Part shown: positions 27,545-35,852 of the stretch, one piece after another
How the letters are laid out: each line of letters begins with the position of its first letter
Position numbering within the stretch: position 1 is the stretch's first letter
From: Leeuwenhoekiella polynyae
GTDB lineage: Bacteria > Bacteroidota > Bacteroidia > Flavobacteriales > Flavobacteriaceae
Direction: 5' to 3' (one strand)
Assembly (NCBI RefSeq): GCF_042683665.1
Contig: NZ_JBHUOO010000005.1
Length of the DNA: 64,000 nucleotides
Translations under genes and position numbers: made by a program
The notes under the pieces: model-generated
What the model saw: only the letters and a program-made list of their open reading frames with translations
Told to the model about the DNA's origin: nothing
The model's database searches: none

Positions 27545-28378
27545 ATGAAAAGCATTAACTGTAAAGGCAAACTAATTGATCTGGATACACCAAAAGTAAT
27601 GGGGATTCTCAACATCACTCCAGATTCTTTCTACGACGGCGGAAGCTATAAAGATGAGCAAGATATTTTAAGACAAGCTGAGAAAATGCTTATTGATGGA
27701 GCAACGTTTATTGATGTTGGAGCATACAGTTCTAGACCCGGAGCAACAGATATTTCGGTAGATGAAGAATGTAAAAGGTTGATTCCTATGGTAAAATTAT
27801 TAGTTAACAATTTTCCAGAAATCCTTTTATCTGTAGATACTTTTAGAGCTAAAGTAGCGCAGGAAGCTTTGTTGGTAGGTGCCTCACTCATTAATGATAT
27901 TTCGGCAGGTTTGATAGATGATCAAATGTTGCAAACGGTTTCAGAATTAAAGGTTCCTTATGTATTAATGCATATGCAGGGAACACCACAAACTATGAAA
28001 ATGCTTACTCAATATGAGGATCTTGTTAAAGAAGTGATTTTTTATCTAAGTAAACGCGTAGCTGCGGCAAGAGCCTTAGGTATTAATGATGTTATTATTG
28101 ATCCCGGGTTTGGGTTTGCAAAAACAGTATCTCAAAATTTTAAATTACTTAATGCCGCAGATCAATTACAAATTCTCGATTTACCATTGCTGATAGGTCT
28201 TTCTAGAAAATCTATGATTACAAAAACACTTGATGTTGATGCGCAATCAGCTTTAAACGGAACATCCGTTTTAAACACGATTGCATTAGAAAAGGGAGCG
28301 TCTATTTTGCGTGTTCACGATGTTAAAGAAGCTGTCGAAGCTGTAAAACTTTATCAGACGCTTATAGCTTCTGCTTAG
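27545..28378 (+). CDS. folP: Dihydropteroate synthase
   Basis: Folate-pathway enzyme joining p-aminobenzoate to dihydropterin pyrophosphate, the sulfonamide target. 277 residues, cytosolic TIM barrel. Signatures: KVMGILNITPDSFYDGG, FIDVGAYSSRPGA, the sulfonamide-site loop region, IIDPGFGFAKT and IGLSRKSMI. Divergent from the DUF1599 gene, a common Flavobacteriia arrangement. Confidence 0.97.
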   Translation: MKSINCKGKLIDLDTPKVMGILNITPDSFYDGGSYKDEQDILRQAEKMLIDGATFIDVGAYSSRPGATDISVDEECKRLIPMVKLLVNNFPEILLSVDTFRAKVAQEALLVGASLINDISAGLIDDQMLQTVSELKVPYVLMHMQGTPQTMKMLTQYEDLVKEVIFYLSKRVAAARALGINDVIIDPGFGFAKTVSQNFKLLNAADQLQILDLPLLIGLSRKSMITKTLDVDAQSALNGTSVLNTIALEKGASILRVHDVKEAVEAVKLYQTLIASA

Positions 28379-28432
28379 TATCGTATCAGTTAGACTGGGT
28401 TGCTTATCTTCGCAGCCATAAAGAATGATTTT

Positions 28433-29371
28433 ATGAGTATAGTTTTTGTGATGCTTGGCTTATTACTACTTGTTATAGGGGGTGAGTTTTTAGTTCGGGC
28501 ATCGGTAGGATTGTCTTTTAAGCTTAACCTTTCAAAAATGGTTATTGGCCTTACGGTAGTTTCGTTTGCTACATCGGCGCCAGAACTTTTGGTTAGTTTA
28601 CAGGCAGCTTTAGACGGTTCGCCAGATATTGCTTTAGGAAATGTGATAGGTAGTAATATTGCTAATATCGCTTTAGTCTTAGGGATCACCGCAATTATTT
28701 CAACACTAGGTATTGATCGAGATTTTTTTAGATTCAATTGGCCGGTGATGGTTTTGTTCTCATTGGGGTTATACCTGGCTCTTGTAAATGATGGAATGAT
28801 CTCAAAACTTGAGGGTTTTATTTTGTTTTCCTCATTAATAGCTTATTTAATTCTTTTAATCCGCAGAGCGAAAAAAGCACGAGCCGTGGATGATGAGGTT
28901 GATCCCGGACTATCTGGAGCCTCTTATTTTAAAATTGTCATTTGGCTAATAATTGGCGGGGTATCACTTTATTTTGGTTCCGAGTGGTTAGTTACAGGAG
29001 CAAAAGAGTTAGCACATATGGTGGGAGTGAGCGATTATGCCATATCGGTTACGGTTATAGCTATAGGAACTAGCGTACCTGAACTTGCGGCTTCGGTTAT
29101 TGCAGCACTTAAAAAGGAAAAAGCGCTTTCGCTAGGAAATCTGATAGGATCTAATATTTTTAATATTGCTTCCGTTTTAGGTCTTACGGCAATTATAAAA
29201 CCCATACCGGTTATTGATGGTAGTATTTTAAACAATATGTTTTGGCTTTTAGGCTTCGCAGTTGTATTACTTCCGTTAGGCTTTCTTCCTTTAAAATTAG
29301 AATTAAACCGCTGGAAGGGTTTTGTGCTTTTTGCAGCATATTGCATTTTTATAGGTCTAGCTTTTAGTTAG
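28433..29371 (+). CDS. Calcium/sodium antiporter, CaCA family (YrbG-like)
   Basis: Inner-membrane cation exchanger of 312 residues with ten or so helices in two inverted halves. Each half carries the alpha-repeat: VSFATSAPELLVSL with GNVIGSNIANIALVLG, and IAIGTSVPELAASV with GNLIGSNIFNIASVLG, containing the ion-coordinating Glu and Asn/Ser. ATG 28433 is preferred to a TTG at 28400 because the first helix begins right after it. Ends facing the glutamine synthetase gene with a shared terminator. Confidence 0.93.
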   Translation: MSIVFVMLGLLLLVIGGEFLVRASVGLSFKLNLSKMVIGLTVVSFATSAPELLVSLQAALDGSPDIALGNVIGSNIANIALVLGITAIISTLGIDRDFFRFNWPVMVLFSLGLYLALVNDGMISKLEGFILFSSLIAYLILLIRRAKKARAVDDEVDPGLSGASYFKIVIWLIIGGVSLYFGSEWLVTGAKELAHMVGVSDYAISVTVIAIGTSVPELAASVIAALKKEKALSLGNLIGSNIFNIASVLGLTAIIKPIPVIDGSILNNMFWLLGFAVVLLPLGFLPLKLELNRWKGFVLFAAYCIFIGLAFS

Positions 29372-29395
29372 CATTTGAGAACATTATAAAAAGAG

Positions 29396-29421
29396 AAAAG
29401 CCCGCAATTGCGGGCTTTTAT
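29396..29421. terminator. Bidirectional terminator between the antiporter and glutamine synthetase II
   Basis: AAAAGCCCGCAATTGCGGGCTTTT, a perfect hairpin with A and T flanks, placed between convergent genes. Confidence 0.85.
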
Positions 29422-29440
29422 AATTTATGCTAGAGAAAAT

Positions 29441-30457
29441 TTATATTTTCTCTTCAGCTTCTAATACCGTTTTAACGATACGACCCGCTACTTTGTATGG
29501 ATCAGCATTAGATGCAGGACGACGATCTTCTAACCATCCTTTATATCCTTTTTCTACTGTGATAATAGGAATACGGATAGATGCTCCACGGTCAGAAATT
29601 CCATAAGAGAAATCGTGAATAGAAGCAGTCTCATGCTTACCAGTTAAACGCTGGTCGTTAAACTCACCGTAAACTTCAATGTGTTCTTTAGTTACAGGAC
29701 GGAAAGCTTCACAAATAGTGTCATAAACTTCTTTAGAACCTGCAGTTCTTAAAGTAGTGTTTGAGAAGTTAGCGTGCATACCAGAACCATTCCAGTCACC
29801 TTTAATTGGTTTTGGGTGGTATTCTATATAGTACCCATAATCTTCAGTAAGACGTTGTAATAAATAACGTGCTACCCATATCTCATCACCAGCTTTTTTA
29901 GCTCCTTTTGCAAAAAGTTGAAATTCCCATTGTCCACTAGCAACCTCTTGGTTGATACCTTCAAAGTTAAGACCAGCATCAATACACAGATCTGCGTGCT
30001 CTTCAACAAATGCTCTACCGTGTGTGTTTTTACCACCTACAGAACAGTAATACATACCTTGAGGACCAGGATAACCACCTACAGGGAAACCTAATGGAAG
30101 TTGTGTCTCCTTGTCCATAATAAAATATTCCTGCTCAAAACCGAACCAGAAATCATCATCTTGATCAGCAATAGTGGCTCTTGCATTAGATTCGTGCGGA
30201 GTACCATCAGCATTAAGAACTTCAGTCATTACCAAGTAACCATCTCTACGAGCTGGATCTGGGTATATTGCAACGGGCTTCAGCAGACAATCAGAAGAGC
30301 CTCCTTCGGCTTGTTTAGTTGAAGAACCATCAAATGACCATACCGGGCAGTCTTCTAACTTCCCGCTAAAATCATCTTCTACTTTGGTTTTACTTCTAAG
30401 ATTGGCAGTTGGTGTATAACCATCTAACCAGAGATACTCTAATTTTGATTTGCCCAT
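29441..30457 (-). CDS. Glutamine synthetase type II (eukaryote-like)
   Basis: ATP-dependent synthesis of glutamine from glutamate and ammonium. 338 residues, much shorter than GSI (about 470). Hallmarks: WSFDGSSTKQAEGGSSDC, FGFEQEYFIMD, GINQEVASGQWEFQ, HPKPIKGDWNGSGMHAN and the C-terminal SIRIPIITVEKGYKGWLEDRRPASNADPY. No adenylylation tyrosine loop of the GSI-beta type. Divergent from a type III enzyme, a pairing seen in Flavobacteriia. An element TATATTTG, close to the Bacteroidota -7 consensus TAnnTTTG, lies 40-47 bp upstream. Confidence 0.95.
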   Translation of the reverse strand: MGKSKLEYLWLDGYTPTANLRSKTKVEDDFSGKLEDCPVWSFDGSSTKQAEGGSSDCLLKPVAIYPDPARRDGYLVMTEVLNADGTPHESNARATIADQDDDFWFGFEQEYFIMDKETQLPLGFPVGGYPGPQGMYYCSVGGKNTHGRAFVEEHADLCIDAGLNFEGINQEVASGQWEFQLFAKGAKKAGDEIWVARYLLQRLTEDYGYYIEYHPKPIKGDWNGSGMHANFSNTTLRTAGSKEVYDTICEAFRPVTKEHIEVYGEFNDQRLTGKHETASIHDFSYGISDRGASIRIPIITVEKGYKGWLEDRRPASNADPYKVAGRIVKTVLEAEEKI

Positions 30458-30496
30458 AATAAATTGATTTAAATTTTTTTTGAATTAAACTAATAA

Positions 30497-30504
30497 CAAA
30501 TATA
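30497..30504 (-). promoter_or_regulatory. Possible -7 promoter element of glutamine synthetase II
   Basis: TATATTTG on the minus strand matches the Bacteroidota -7 consensus TAnnTTTG exactly and gives a leader of about 33 nt. No clear -33 TTG is found at the normal distance. Confidence 0.3.
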
Positions 30505-30658
30505 ACATTTCTTTAATATCTGATATTTGTTTTAGTGGGGGGTGTAAGGGTTTATTAACGGAATAAATTTAATAAGACCCTTAAAAAATAGGGGTGTATT
30601 ACGAAATCATATATTTTTACACCTCTGAATTCTGAATTTCATAAAAATCAACTAAAAT

Positions 30659-32842
30659 ATGAGCACATTGCGATTTTTTGCCTTAAAGGAAAGCCTTAGC
30701 CGTTTACCCATAACTATATCTGAAAATAAAAAAAGGTCAGAGCTTTTTGGCAAACATGTTTTTGGAAAAGAAGCTATGCGACAAGTCTTGTCTCATGATG
30801 CTTTTCAGGCAGTTGAAGCTGCTATTAATACAGGGGCTAAAATAGATCGTTTGATGGCAGATAGTATTGCTGCCGGAATGAAACAATGGGCGTTAGAATT
30901 AGGAGCAACACATTATACGCATTGGTTTCAGCCATTAACAGGGGCAACTGCAGAAAAGCATGATGCTTTCTTTGAGCAAACTCCAGAGGGAAACGCAATT
31001 GAAAAGTTTGAAGGTGCAAAACTTGTTCAGCAAGAGCCCGATGCCTCTTCTTTTCCGCATGGCGGAATTAGAAATACCTTTGAAGCAAGAGGTTATACTG
31101 CTTGGGATCCTACTTCGCCTGCTTTTATTTTAGATACTACGTTGTGTATACCTACCGTATTTGTCTCCTACACCGGCGAAGCATTAGATAACAAAACCCC
31201 GCTTTTACGTGCTTTAACAGCAATAGATCATAATGCTACGGAAGTAGCTAAATACTTCAATAAGAGTGTTAGCAAGGTAACGGCAACATTGGGTTGGGAG
31301 CAAGAATATTTTTTAATAGATTCAGCACTTGCAGTTTCACGTCCTGATATTATGCAAACAGGAAGGGCACTATTAGGTCACGCACCTGCAAAAGGGCAAC
31401 AACTGGACGATCATTATTTTGGATCAATACCAGCCAGGGCTTTGAATTTTATGAAAGATTTGGAGCAACAATGTATGTTTCTGGGTATTCCTGTGAAAAC
31501 CAGACACAATGAGGTTGCTCCTAACCAGTTTGAGTTGGCTCCTATTTTTGAGGAAGCCAATCTTGCAGTAGATCATAATTCACTCATTATGGATTTGATG
31601 GATCGAATTGCAGAGCGACATAATCTAAAAGTTCTTTTTCACGAAAAACCATTTGCCGGAGTTAACGGTAGTGGTAAACATAATAATTGGTCTTTAGCGA
31701 CAGATACGGGAGTTAATTTGTTGAGTCCGGGTACAACACCTATGAAGAACTTGCAGTTTCTTACCTTTTTTGTGAATACCATAAAAGCAGTACAGGATAA
31801 TGAAGAATTGATTAGAGCCTCAGTAGCATCAGCATCTAACGATCACAGATTGGGAGCACATGAAGCACCGCCGGCAATCATGTCTGTTTTTATAGGGAAA
31901 CAACTCACAGCTGTTTTAGATGAATTAGAAAAAGTAACTGATGGTAAGCTTTCTCCTCAGGAAAAAACGGACTTAAAACTCAACGTAGTTGGTAAAATTC
32001 CTGAAATCCTTTTAGATAATACAGATCGAAACCGAACTTCACCTTTTGCATTTACCGGTAACAAGTTTGAATTCCGTGCTGTAGGTTCGACAACAAATTG
32101 TGCTAAACCAATGGTTGTGTTAAATACCGTTGTCGCCAAACAACTTAAAGACTTTAAGAGTGAAGTAGATAAGCTTGTTGATAAGAAAAAAATGAAGAAA
32201 GATGATGCGATCTTCAATATTCTTAGAGAGTATATAAAGGCATCTAAGAAAATTCGTTTTGAGGGAGATGGGTATAGTGAGGCATGGGAGCAAGAAGCTT
32301 TAAAAAGAAAGTTAAGCAACCATAGCAGTACTCCTGAAGCTTTAGCCATTCAATTAGATAAACGTTCTGTTTCAGTTTTTGAAGAAATGGCTGTAATGAA
32401 TAGCGTAGAGCTTAAAGCCCGTTATGAAATTGAACTAGAAGAATATATAAAGCGCATTCAAATTGAAAGTAGGGTTTTAGGAAATATTGCTAAAAACCAT
32501 ATAATTCCTACAGCTATACGGTATCAAAATTTATTGATCAAAAATGTAGAAGGTCTTAAAAATATTTTTGCTAATGACTATGAGAATCTTGCACAAGAGC
32601 AAATAGCCCTCATAATTCAAATATCTAAATATATAGGTGATATCAACCGTGATATTCATGCTATGGTTGAATCTAGAAAGTCTGCAAATAAGTTAAATAT
32701 AAAAGAGCGGGCTATAGATTACAAAAAAAATGTGCTTCCGTTTTTTGATACTATACGTTATGCTTCTGATAAGTTAGAGTTATTAGTTGAAGATAAACTT
32801 TGGCCATTAGCAAAAAACAGAGAATTACTCAATTTAAATTAA
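30659..32842 (+). CDS. glnN: Glutamine synthetase type III
   Basis: Large-form glutamine synthetase, 727 residues, the usual GSIII length. GSIII features: FGKHVFGKEAMRQ near the N-terminus, ATHYTHWFQPLTGATAEKHD, FPHGGIRNTFEARGYTAWDP, GWEQEYFLID, FEKPF-like HEKPFAGVNGSGKHNNWS and the C-terminal helical extension. Cytosolic. Divergently placed to GSII with a 201-bp spacer that presumably holds nitrogen-responsive promoters; the ATG at 30659 is preceded by an A-rich leader without Shine-Dalgarno site. Confidence 0.96.
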   Translation: MSTLRFFALKESLSRLPITISENKKRSELFGKHVFGKEAMRQVLSHDAFQAVEAAINTGAKIDRLMADSIAAGMKQWALELGATHYTHWFQPLTGATAEKHDAFFEQTPEGNAIEKFEGAKLVQQEPDASSFPHGGIRNTFEARGYTAWDPTSPAFILDTTLCIPTVFVSYTGEALDNKTPLLRALTAIDHNATEVAKYFNKSVSKVTATLGWEQEYFLIDSALAVSRPDIMQTGRALLGHAPAKGQQLDDHYFGSIPARALNFMKDLEQQCMFLGIPVKTRHNEVAPNQFELAPIFEEANLAVDHNSLIMDLMDRIAERHNLKVLFHEKPFAGVNGSGKHNNWSLATDTGVNLLSPGTTPMKNLQFLTFFVNTIKAVQDNEELIRASVASASNDHRLGAHEAPPAIMSVFIGKQLTAVLDELEKVTDGKLSPQEKTDLKLNVVGKIPEILLDNTDRNRTSPFAFTGNKFEFRAVGSTTNCAKPMVVLNTVVAKQLKDFKSEVDKLVDKKKMKKDDAIFNILREYIKASKKIRFEGDGYSEAWEQEALKRKLSNHSSTPEALAIQLDKRSVSVFEEMAVMNSVELKARYEIELEEYIKRIQIESRVLGNIAKNHIIPTAIRYQNLLIKNVEGLKNIFANDYENLAQEQIALIIQISKYIGDINRDIHAMVESRKSANKLNIKERAIDYKKNVLPFFDTIRYASDKLELLVEDKLWPLAKNRELLNLN

Positions 32843-32868
32843 AAATTGAAATAGAAAACATCCTGTTT

Positions 32869-32885
32869 CTTACATTTAATGTAAG
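32869..32885. repeat. Palindrome CTTACAT-TTA-ATGTAAG
   Basis: Perfect 7-bp inverted repeat 27 bp downstream of the glnN stop. It lacks an adjoining T tract, so it is more likely a protein-binding dyad than a terminator. Confidence 0.35.
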
Positions 32886-32915
32886 ATTATTCTTATAAAT
32901 GTATTTTTAGAGAAT

Positions 32916-32940
32916 AAAAAGGTGTTTTTCCCTTTTTAAT
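32916..32940 (+). terminator. Probable glnN terminator
   Basis: AAAAAGG pairs with CCTTTTT around an 8-nt loop, with the T-rich arm downstream on the plus strand, 74 bp after the glnN stop. Confidence 0.5.
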
Positions 32941-32969
32941 ACTAAAGCCAGTATTTGTATAGCTTTGTG

Positions 32970-33018
32970 CACTACAACGATTTCGATACTATCTGAATTT
33001 CATCGAAAAGTTGTAGTG
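32970..33018. repeat. Long imperfect inverted repeat in the curli leader
   Basis: CACTACAAC (32970-32978) pairs with GTTGTAGTG (33010-33018), then TTCGAT (32982-32987) pairs with ATCGAA (33002-33007) across a 3/2-nt internal loop, leaving a 14-nt terminal loop. In total 15 base pairs. No T tract follows, so a terminator is unlikely; a regulator-binding dyad or a structured RNA are the options. It is about 200 bp upstream of the curlin start. Confidence 0.5.
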
Positions 33019-33102
33019 TTCTTAAAATCAGAGCGTTGTTTTTATATAAATTAGCAAAGCGTTAGAGCTCAAGCTGATGATGTAAATGAACTAATGCAAA
33101 CC

Positions 33103-33131
33103 TTGACTCCCCTTTAATAACTTTTGATTTG
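33103..33131 (+). promoter_or_regulatory. Possible curli operon promoter
   Basis: TTG (33103-33105), 18 bp, then TTGATTTG (33124-33131), one mismatch from the Bacteroidota -7 consensus TAnnTTTG. It would place the transcription start near 33138, 75-80 nt before the curlin ATG. The -7 element lies inside the inverted repeat 33120-33158. Confidence 0.35.
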
Positions 33132-33158
33132 ACAAGCCCCGTCAAACATATCAAAAGT
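33120..33158. promoter_or_regulatory. Inverted repeat over the putative curli promoter
   Basis: ACTTTTGAT (33120-33128) pairs with ATCAAAAGT (33150-33158); TTGAC (33129-33133) pairs with GTCAA (33141-33145); a 4-nt bulge ACAT and a 7-nt loop separate them. It overlaps the proposed -7 box and start site, a good position for an operator or a 5'-leader hairpin. Confidence 0.45.
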
Positions 33159-33214
33159 CTAGAATAGCATTTTATTAACCATTCTATATATTATTAATTT
33201 AAAACTTTTCAATC

Positions 33215-34456
33215 ATGAAAAAAGTTATTTTATGCGCTAGCGCGCTAATGTTTGGGGCAGTTGCTTTTGCGCAACAGAACACCTCAACAGGAAGTCAAAG
33301 TGGAACCTCAAATAGTGGGGATGTTTATCAGGCAGGAACGATGAACAAAGCTAATTTGGTTCAAAACGGTACGACCAATAGTTCGGAGTCTTTTCAATAT
33401 GGGGAAAGCAACCTGGTAAAGGTTGATCAGGTAGGAACTTCTAACCAGTCTGCTGCAATTCAGGAGGGAGGATCTGATAACAAGGCTTATGTAGATCAGG
33501 ATGATTTAGGCAACATATCAAGTATCATTCAAGGTACGGGTATGGCTGCTGTAGGAAACTGGGCTAGAGTAACTCAATCTGGATCTACCGATGTTACAAC
33601 CGGAAACTGGGCGAAGGTAAAACAAACCTATGATCAAAGTAAGGCTGATGTAACTCAGAGCGGAGATGATAATCAGGCAAAAGTAACACAAGTTGGTAAG
33701 CCTAATCAGCCAGGAGCACCTAATGCTCGTTTTCCTCGAAATGAAGCAGATGTTGATCAAATGGGTACCGGAAACAAAGCTCGTGTTAACCAAGAGTCTT
33801 ATGCTGTTTCTGGGGATAAAAACATGGCCAAAATTAGTACTACTGGTACTGATAACTTAGCCGTGGTTGAGCAAATTGAAACTCAGGGCAACCTTGCAAA
33901 AATCACTCAGGATAATAATTATGCAGAGGCTTATGTAGATCAAGATTCAGATGACAATAAAGCTACTGTTAATCAAACAGGTAATGATGTTGATTTAACT
34001 GCAGGAAATGGTGACAAAGCGGTTGTACATCAAATGGGTTCTACAGGAAACAACGCTATTGTTAATCAGACAAGTATTGATCCTTATGGAGATCCCGGTA
34101 GCTATGCTAGAGTTTTACAAGATGGATCAGATAACTTAGCAAAAGTTAATCAGAGCACTAGAGGACAAGAGGCATTTGTACATCAATTCGGTACAGATAA
34201 TACTGTTGATGTAACTCAATCTGGCTATAGCCAATATGCAGATTTATACCAAAATGGTTCTGATCATAAAATAGACCTTACTCAAGGTTGGTCTAAAGGT
34301 TCTGCAATTATTTCTCAGTATGGTAATGGTCATTCTGCTACTTATACTCAAGGTAACGGTGGAAATAACAGTATTACTACACTTCAAGAAGATTTTGTTG
34401 GTCAGGGATCTCTTGATTTAACACCAGAAGTACGCACTACTCCTGCTGGATACTAA
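33215..34456 (+). CDS. Major curlin-type amyloid subunit (CsgA-like)
   Basis: Secreted amyloid fibre subunit. Signal peptide MKKVILCASALMFGAVAFAQ, then a low-complexity Ser/Thr/Gly N-terminal stretch and roughly 28 tandem degenerate curlin units over residues 35-395, each of the form xVxQxGxxNxA (for example KVDQVGTSNQSA, DVTQSGDDNQAK, YVDQDSDDNKA). At 413 residues it is far larger than the 151-residue E. coli CsgA with five units. Several units carry long inserts (GTGMAAVGNW, KPNQPGAPNARFPRNE). It is the first gene of the curli operon and is followed by a strong hairpin that may favour its own expression over downstream genes. Confidence 0.92.
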   Translation: MKKVILCASALMFGAVAFAQQNTSTGSQSGTSNSGDVYQAGTMNKANLVQNGTTNSSESFQYGESNLVKVDQVGTSNQSAAIQEGGSDNKAYVDQDDLGNISSIIQGTGMAAVGNWARVTQSGSTDVTTGNWAKVKQTYDQSKADVTQSGDDNQAKVTQVGKPNQPGAPNARFPRNEADVDQMGTGNKARVNQESYAVSGDKNMAKISTTGTDNLAVVEQIETQGNLAKITQDNNYAEAYVDQDSDDNKATVNQTGNDVDLTAGNGDKAVVHQMGSTGNNAIVNQTSIDPYGDPGSYARVLQDGSDNLAKVNQSTRGQEAFVHQFGTDNTVDVTQSGYSQYADLYQNGSDHKIDLTQGWSKGSAIISQYGNGHSATYTQGNGGNNSITTLQEDFVGQGSLDLTPEVRTTPAGY

Positions 34457-34501
34457 AAAGGTGGTAATATTTTTTATCATAATGTAATTTAATTAGGATT
34501 G

Positions 34502-34527
34502 AAGGGGTGTGTTGAGCACACCCCTTT
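34502..34527 (+). terminator. Hairpin between the two curlin genes (attenuator candidate)
   Basis: AAGGGGTGTG pairs with CACACCCCTT around a 5-nt loop, ten perfect base pairs, followed by TCTCTTCTAT. It is 46 bp after the large curlin stop and 42 bp before the small curlin ATG. With a weak T tract it may terminate only part of the transcripts or stabilise the upstream mRNA. Confidence 0.6.
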
Positions 34528-34568
34528 CTCTTCTATATAGGATTTATTTAACTAGTAATTCTTTAGAT

Positions 34569-35087
34569 ATGAATTCCTTAAAAATGCTTTTAATATTTTT
34601 TTTTACAGGTATATCCACGGGTTTAATTGCACAGACGTATGTTGCTAGTGAAAAAACAAACTCAACGGAAACTGAGCGTTCTCTTTTTAATTCTGGTTTT
34701 TATGATATGCAACGGTCGTCTTATGATAGAGCCAAAAACTTAAAAAGTAGCAATCAAGTATATCTTACTCAGGTAGGAGCGCTTAACACCATAACTATAA
34801 ATACGCAGACAAACAGCTCAGATATTAAGGTTGCTCAAAACGGAACTAACAATAATCTGGATTTAAATTACGTCGCAGACCACGCTCTGGCAGATATTAT
34901 TCAAAATGGAACAAATAATCAAATTGTTGACTATGTTAATCTTCCTGGAGAAACCATCGATTTAAACATCACTCAGAACGGATCAAATTTGAATTTCAAT
35001 AAATACGGATCAAATAGTTTAACTGAATCGTTACAATTCAAACAAACCGGATTGTCAAAGATTCTAATAGTAAGAAGCTTTAAATAA
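34569..35087 (+). CDS. Small curlin-repeat protein (CsgB-like nucleator candidate)
   Basis: 172 residues with signal peptide MNSLKMLLIFFFTGISTGLIAQ. About five to six curlin units follow a 50-residue leader: VYLTQVGALNT, IKVAQNGTNNNL, DIIQNGTNNQI, LNITQNGSNLNF and FKQTGLSK. The basic C-terminal end ILIVRSFK recalls the positively charged last repeat of E. coli CsgB, which anchors the nucleator. ATG 34569 is preferred because the signal peptide starts there. Next gene starts at the following base. Assignment as nucleator is inference from size and gene order. Confidence 0.8.
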   Translation: MNSLKMLLIFFFTGISTGLIAQTYVASEKTNSTETERSLFNSGFYDMQRSSYDRAKNLKSSNQVYLTQVGALNTITINTQTNSSDIKVAQNGTNNNLDLNYVADHALADIIQNGTNNQIVDYVNLPGETIDLNITQNGSNLNFNKYGSNSLTESLQFKQTGLSKILIVRSFK

Positions 35088-35849
35088 GTGAGACTTTTTT
35101 TACTAAACATAATTCTCTTTTTACTCAATTACAATGCTATAAATGCGCAATTCATCAATCAGGAAATTGAAGCTGAAATACTAGTTGAGAACAGTGGTGA
35201 ATTCTATGACTTTGTAGCAGTTGCTGAAAATAAATCTTTAGCAGATCAAAGTTTTAGATATGAATTTGCAACCTTTATTAGAGACGAAGAAGGCAAGGTT
35301 TATAAAGATTCATTAGTAGGACGATTTGGATTAGCAAGTCAGTCCAGAGAGCGTTTAGAGAATATTACGATTAGTAGGGCAGAAGAACGGCGAGTTATTG
35401 TTCTGCTTGTTATTTATAGTTTAGAAGGAAAACCACTGGGACAAGACCGCATAGTTTTAAATGATAAAAAGTCTAACACTAAAATTGTATTAGCAAAGCA
35501 AAATGAGTCAATTAATCAAGATATGGCGCCATCTCAAGATGGTTTTTTTTTAGAAGGTCTAGTTGTTGAGAATTCTATTACTAAGATGGGAAGAGATTTT
35601 TACAAGTTGTTTTATTCAAAATATTATCTATCAGGTTTGAAATCAAAAAAAGATATTGTAATTGATGAATTGCCTTTTAGAGCTAGAACAACACGAATAT
35701 CGGTTAAGGTTGACAATCAGCTTGTTTGGCAGTTTTTTTCAAATCCATCTCAAGAATTTTTAAAGCAACAATCAGAAATTGCATTTAATCAAGTGGTTGC
35801 CAAACTTCAACAAATTCAGAGCACCAAAGATCAAATTACTAGATATTAA
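35088..35849 (+). CDS. CsgE-like curli assembly factor with an N-terminal CsgH-like domain
   Basis: Periplasmic curli secretion accessory protein of 253 residues, about twice the length of E. coli CsgE (129). GTG start at 35088, directly after the previous stop. Signal peptide about 1-20. The C-terminal half (about 145-245) aligns with CsgE: GLVVENSITKMGRDFYKLF, IVIDELPFRARTTRISVKV, VDNQLVWQFFSNP. The N-terminal half (about 24-125, from AEILVENSGEFYDFVAV to DRIVLND) has the beta-sandwich-like pattern of the curli inhibitor CsgH. A fusion of an amyloid-inhibiting chaperone with the channel cap is inferred; the CsgE part is secure. Confidence 0.82.
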   Translation: MRLFLLNIILFLLNYNAINAQFINQEIEAEILVENSGEFYDFVAVAENKSLADQSFRYEFATFIRDEEGKVYKDSLVGRFGLASQSRERLENITISRAEERRVIVLLVIYSLEGKPLGQDRIVLNDKKSNTKIVLAKQNESINQDMAPSQDGFFLEGLVVENSITKMGRDFYKLFYSKYYLSGLKSKKDIVIDELPFRARTTRISVKVDNQLVWQFFSNPSQEFLKQQSEIAFNQVVAKLQQIQSTKDQITRY

Positions 35850-35852
35850 ATC

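Noticed and set aside
33518..33793. 91-codon minus-strand frame inside the major curlin gene
   Set aside because: Antisense shadow of repeat-coding sequence, no signal or domain.
33215..34456. Repetitive DNA that could suggest a CRISPR array or tandem DNA repeat
   Set aside because: The repetition is at protein level (degenerate curlin units in one frame); no constant repeat or spacer length in DNA.
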